DNA from: JBFMGS01 sp040752635
GTDB taxonomy: Bacteria > Bacillota > SHA-98 > UBA4971
DNA length: 43,340 nucleotides
Reading direction: 5' to 3'
NCBI GenBank assembly: GCA_040752635.1
Contig: JBFMGS010000014.1
Span: 1 to 43,340, forward strand
The notes under the pieces were generated by a model. The model did no database searches and was not told the origin of the DNA. It saw only the letters and a program-made list of their open reading frames with translations. The stretch's first letter is position 1. Each line of letters begins with the position of its first letter. A program made the translations under genes and the position numbers. Positions 40,273 to 43,340 of this stretch are shown here, in pieces.

Positions 40273-41907
40273 GTGCCGGGCGTTTACCTTACGAGGCGTC
40301 CCTTCGGCAAGATCGCCGAGGACATCGTCGATATCGTGTCGCACATAGATTTGGACTGGTTCACGGACGCCAGGTGGCTCCAGCAGAAGGACGTCGTTAT
40401 CGACAGGGTATCGGCGCGCGATTACGCCTCGATTTGCGGGGAGGATAGGCTGCACTGCCTCCTCATTGTCCTCGAGATCTGCTTCCTTCGAGGAAACGAG
40501 ACAAGAGAGGGGGCAGAGCTGTACAACGTGCCCCTTGTCATATGCACTTCGGACAACGAGAATGGGGCAGCCGACAAACCACTCGTTGCGATAAAGGGTC
40601 CCGGGTACGAAGCATCGGTCTATGATGCGACGACTTCTACGTCCTTTGCAAGGGCCGTGCTGAATGAGGTGAAGCGAGAAGCGCGTGTCGCGGCCCGCCG
40701 TGGATTCTTCGAGTTTCACGCCGTCGGCCCTGGCGTGCCGGGTGAGGTCCACATTGCTACGAGGCTTCCCGAGACCTCCACAAACACCCTTGTGACCATC
40801 GATTCCTCGCAGATCATGAAGGTGTACCGCAGAATGGTCCCGGGGGTGTCGCCGGATCTCGAGATGAGCGTCCACCTCACGACAGTGGGCTTTCGCCACA
40901 TCCCCGCCGCGACGGGTTATGCGGTCTACCGCACGAGGGAAGGCGGCCTGTACCCTCTCCTTCTGATACAGGAGTTTGTGCCGAACCGGGGCGAGGCGTG
41001 GCAGGTAGCCTTCGCTGATGCCATGAGTTTTCTCTGCGGCGCACGAGGCCGCTCTCAAGAGGAGGCGGAGGCAGGCGGCGGAGGCTACCTGGCGCGCCTG
41101 GGAGCGATAACTGCTGACCTTCATCGCGCGTCCGCGAGGATCGACGACGACGCGTTCCAGCCCGAACCCTTGCGGCCCGAAGACGCGGCGGACCTTGCAG
41201 GAAGGCTGGCCGGCTCGATAAGTCAGACGATGGAGGCCCTGCGGCGCGATAGGGGACAGCATGGGCCAGCGACCGCGTCCAAGATCCGCGAGGCGGCCGG
41301 GCACGAACCGGCCCTCCGGGCCCTTGTCGAGCGGGCGTGCGGGGTGCTTATCTCGTCTACAGGCCTCGGCAAGAGCATCCGGCTCCACGGCGACCTCCAC
41401 CTTGGTCAGTTCCTGAGAACGGACGGAGGTGCGGAGTTCGACTTTGTGGTGATAGATTTCGAGGGAGAGCCTCTCCGTCCTGCGGAGGAGAGAAGGCAGA
41501 AGAGCAGCCCCTTGCGTGACGTGGCGGGTATGCTGCGCTCGTTTGACTACGCGGGCTACCTGGCTGCGTTAGATGTGCTTGGTGCCGGGGAGCCGTCCTT
41601 GCCTCGTGGTGTGGAAGGTGCCTCGCACAAGACCGACCTTGTCGAGAGGGCGAGAGCATGGGCGCGGCGTGCGGGTGAAACGTTCCTTGCGGGCTATCTC
41701 GGTGAAAACCGCGGGGCAGGCAGCCTCTTGCTGCCCGACGACGCCCGAGATCTGCGTCTCATGCTAACGTGCTTCAAACTGGAAAAAGCGCTTTACGAGG
41801 TCAGATACGAACTTGGCAACCGCCCGCACTGGGTTGAGATCCCCCTTGCGGGCGTCCTGGACTGCCTGGGCGAGCTGCGGGCTCTTGTGGACTCGCCGGG
41901 GTGTTAA
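40273..41907 (+). CDS. Maltokinase-like kinase (aminoglycoside-phosphotransferase fold), 544 aa
   Basis: The C-terminal kinase lobe has the catalytic loop HGDLHLGQ (about 372-379), the metal site IDFEGEP (394-400) and SPLRDVAGMLRSFDY, the triad of motifs seen in maltokinase Mak/Pep2. The N-terminal half (WFTDARWLQQKD, MKVYRRMVPGVSPDLEM) also fits the maltokinase cap. The enzyme would phosphorylate maltose to maltose 1-phosphate. The frame is open from 40240, but GTG 40273 has AAGGAGG 7 nt upstream and is preferred. The next gene encodes a GT4 enzyme of the glycogen/maltose-1-phosphate synthase group, which supports an alpha-glucan role. Other APH-fold kinases are possible. Confidence 0.82.
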   Translation: MPGVYLTRRPFGKIAEDIVDIVSHIDLDWFTDARWLQQKDVVIDRVSARDYASICGEDRLHCLLIVLEICFLRGNETREGAELYNVPLVICTSDNENGAADKPLVAIKGPGYEASVYDATTSTSFARAVLNEVKREARVAARRGFFEFHAVGPGVPGEVHIATRLPETSTNTLVTIDSSQIMKVYRRMVPGVSPDLEMSVHLTTVGFRHIPAATGYAVYRTREGGLYPLLLIQEFVPNRGEAWQVAFADAMSFLCGARGRSQEEAEAGGGGYLARLGAITADLHRASARIDDDAFQPEPLRPEDAADLAGRLAGSISQTMEALRRDRGQHGPATASKIREAAGHEPALRALVERACGVLISSTGLGKSIRLHGDLHLGQFLRTDGGAEFDFVVIDFEGEPLRPAEERRQKSSPLRDVAGMLRSFDYAGYLAALDVLGAGEPSLPRGVEGASHKTDLVERARAWARRAGETFLAGYLGENRGAGSLLLPDDARDLRLMLTCFKLEKALYEVRYELGNRPHWVEIPLAGVLDCLGELRALVDSPGC

Positions 41908-42135
41908 GCTACGTGCCGTAGTGCCGTTCGTCCTCGCCATCTTATGCCGGGGTCACGCAGCGCGATCCTGCAGGCTTAACATCGGCTCGTCGCCTTGCCC
42001 TGAAGGTGCTTGCTACCACACTTACTCCCGCCGTTGTGCTGCACTCTCCATTGTACCCTCTTGTGCGGGAATGATAGACGTGGTAGCGCATAAACTCGCA
42101 CCTGGCGGCCAAGTTATTCCGAAGGGGTGATGTCG

Positions 42136-43305
42136 GTGGCCACGAACCTAGAGAACCTGTCAGTAACGATAATGACGAACGAATACCCCCCGAATATATA
42201 TGGCGGCGCGGGGGTCCACGTGGACTACCTGTCACGCGCCCTTTCCAAGATGATGAGCGTGGAGGTCAGGTGCTTTGGCGACGATCGACCGGGGCCGGAC
42301 GGGGTGGCCGTAAGGGCCTACAACCCCTGGGCGCTTATGACCCAGGGCGGCGACGTCCGGTTTTCGAAAGCGCTTTCGCCTCTCTCGGTCGATCTCGCGA
42401 TGGCGAAGGACCCGGTGACGACTGACGTTATCCACTGCCACACCTGGTACACGTTCATGGCGGGGTTTTTCGCGAAGGAGCTTTACGGCAAGCCCCTTGT
42501 CACCACCATTCACAGCCTGGAGCCCCTTCGCCCATGGAAAGAGGAACAGCTCGGCGCTGCGTATCGGTTGAGCTGCTGGATGGAGCGCACCGGCGTCATC
42601 GCTTCAGACAGGGTGATCGCGGTATCCAAAGGGATGAAAGATGATATACTCAAGTGCTACACCATCCCTGAAGACCGGATACGGGTGATATATAACGGCA
42701 TCGATCTCGACGAATACAGGCCCGTGGAGACGGACGCCGCGCGGCGCGACTACGGCATCGGGGACGATTACATACTCTTCGTAGGCAGGATGAGCAGGCA
42801 GAAAGGAATAGTCCATCTCCTGGACGCCGTCCCGCACCTGCCCCGGGACGTGCAAGTCGTGCTGTGCGCGGGGGCTCCCGACACCGAAGAGATCGAGCGC
42901 GAGGTTATGGAGCGGGTCGCCGGGAAGACAAACATCGTGCTCATCAGGGAGATGGTGCCCAAGCACAAGCTCATCGAGTTGTACACGCACGCGCGCGTGT
43001 TTTGCTGCCCGTCCATCTATGAGCCCTTCGGTATAATCAACCTGGAAGCCATGGCGTGCGAAACCCCCGTGGTCGCGTCGGCGGTGGGCGGGATAGTCGA
43101 AGTTGTGGTGGACGGCGAGACCGGGTTCCTGGTGGAGCCGGGCAATCCGGAGGCGCTTGCCCAGGCCATCAACACGCTTCTCCAAAACAAGGACCTCGCG
43201 CGCTCATTCGGCAAGGCCGGCCGAAGACACGTCGAGCAGCGTTTTAGCTGGGAATGGATTGCTCGGCTGACGAGAGATCTTTACGAGGAAGTGACTGCTC
43301 GTTAG
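42136..43305 (+). CDS. GT4 glycosyltransferase, actinobacterial-type glycogen / maltose-1-phosphate synthase (GlgA/GlgM-like)
   Basis: This two-domain GT-B enzyme of about 389 residues transfers glucose from a nucleotide sugar. Readable marks are NEYPPNIYGGAGVHVDYLSR (donor/acceptor loop), VIHCHTWYTFMAG, FVGRMSRQKGIVHLLDA and the GT4 E-x7-E motif in YEPFGIINLEAMAC. Length and the YGGAGVHV loop match the Corynebacterium-type glycogen synthase subgroup, whose members include the maltose-1-phosphate-forming GlgM. AAGGGG (42122-42127) is 2 nt from ATG 42130 but 8 nt from GTG 42136, so I prefer the GTG. It follows the maltokinase-like gene by 228 nt. It ends 35 nt before the window edge. Confidence 0.88.
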   Translation: MATNLENLSVTIMTNEYPPNIYGGAGVHVDYLSRALSKMMSVEVRCFGDDRPGPDGVAVRAYNPWALMTQGGDVRFSKALSPLSVDLAMAKDPVTTDVIHCHTWYTFMAGFFAKELYGKPLVTTIHSLEPLRPWKEEQLGAAYRLSCWMERTGVIASDRVIAVSKGMKDDILKCYTIPEDRIRVIYNGIDLDEYRPVETDAARRDYGIGDDYILFVGRMSRQKGIVHLLDAVPHLPRDVQVVLCAGAPDTEEIEREVMERVAGKTNIVLIREMVPKHKLIELYTHARVFCCPSIYEPFGIINLEAMACETPVVASAVGGIVEVVVDGETGFLVEPGNPEALAQAINTLLQNKDLARSFGKAGRRHVEQRFSWEWIARLTRDLYEEVTAR

Positions 43306-43340
43306 TTAGAGAATCTTCCCGCATTGTTCGGTCCGGTTGA

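Noticed and set aside
1..43340. tRNA, rRNA, CRISPR arrays, insertion sequences, phage genes
   Set aside because: None seen: no cloverleaf-like segments, no regularly spaced repeats, no transposase, integrase or structural phage proteins.

Overview
This window looks like part of a draft or metagenome-assembled scaffold: there are two runs of exactly 100 N, at 2693-2792 and 28571-28670. The DNA is visibly GC-rich, has strong AGGAGG-type ribosome sites and uses many GTG/TTG starts. The gene families point to a strictly anaerobic bacterium, most likely of the Bacillota (Firmicutes) or a close relative: an NusG-domain-II/Gx-transporter pair, DUF3006, DUF3870, a soluble HdrABC/MvhD system and a four-subunit 2-oxoacid:ferredoxin oxidoreductase. 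Both solute-binding proteins have signal peptides without a lipobox, which hints at a diderm envelope. Taxonomy below phylum cannot be read from the sequence.

Layout. (1) 1-4.1 kb holds small housekeeping-type genes: an HD phosphohydrolase, an NusG_II protein plus Gx-family transporter, an FmdB zinc ribbon, a double-HTH regulator cut by a gap, and a lipoprotein. (2) 4.1-9.0 kb (minus strand) is a complete branched-chain amino-acid-type ABC importer, with gene order binding protein, livH, livM, livG, livF. (3) 9.5-18 kb has a C4/oxo-acid theme: DUF3006, a Na+-pumping decarboxylase beta subunit with a 39-residue gamma-like partner, a TAXI-type TRAP transporter (binding protein, DUF1850, fused permease), DUF3870 and a malic enzyme. 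(4) 18.3-33.4 kb is one long, tightly packed plus-strand operon: hdrC, hdrB, hdrA, a double-length hdrA fusion, mvhD, an FrhB/FdhB-like protein, FrdB-like, FrdA-like, [gap], korD, korA, korB, korC, sucC, sucD. (5) 33.5-38.2 kb holds an orphan coiled-coil protein, two small unknown proteins, three tandem paralogous 34-37-residue membrane microproteins, a subtilisin-like protease and a trypsin-like protease. (6) 38.3-43.3 kb holds a divergent PlsY-like protein, a DUF362 ferredoxin protein, a maltokinase-like kinase and a GT4 glycogen/maltose-1-phosphate synthase.

How it fits together. Region 4 encodes every step from fumarate to 2-oxoglutarate: Frd, then succinyl-CoA synthetase, then Kor. These sit beside a heterodisulfide-reductase-type flavin electron hub. 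The most economical reading (inference) is a soluble, bifurcating fumarate reductase whose low-potential ferredoxin could feed reductive 2-oxoglutarate synthesis, or the same route run backwards. Region 3 would supply and interconvert C4 acids and pyruvate. This operon and the tandem microprotein cluster are the two most interesting parts of the window.
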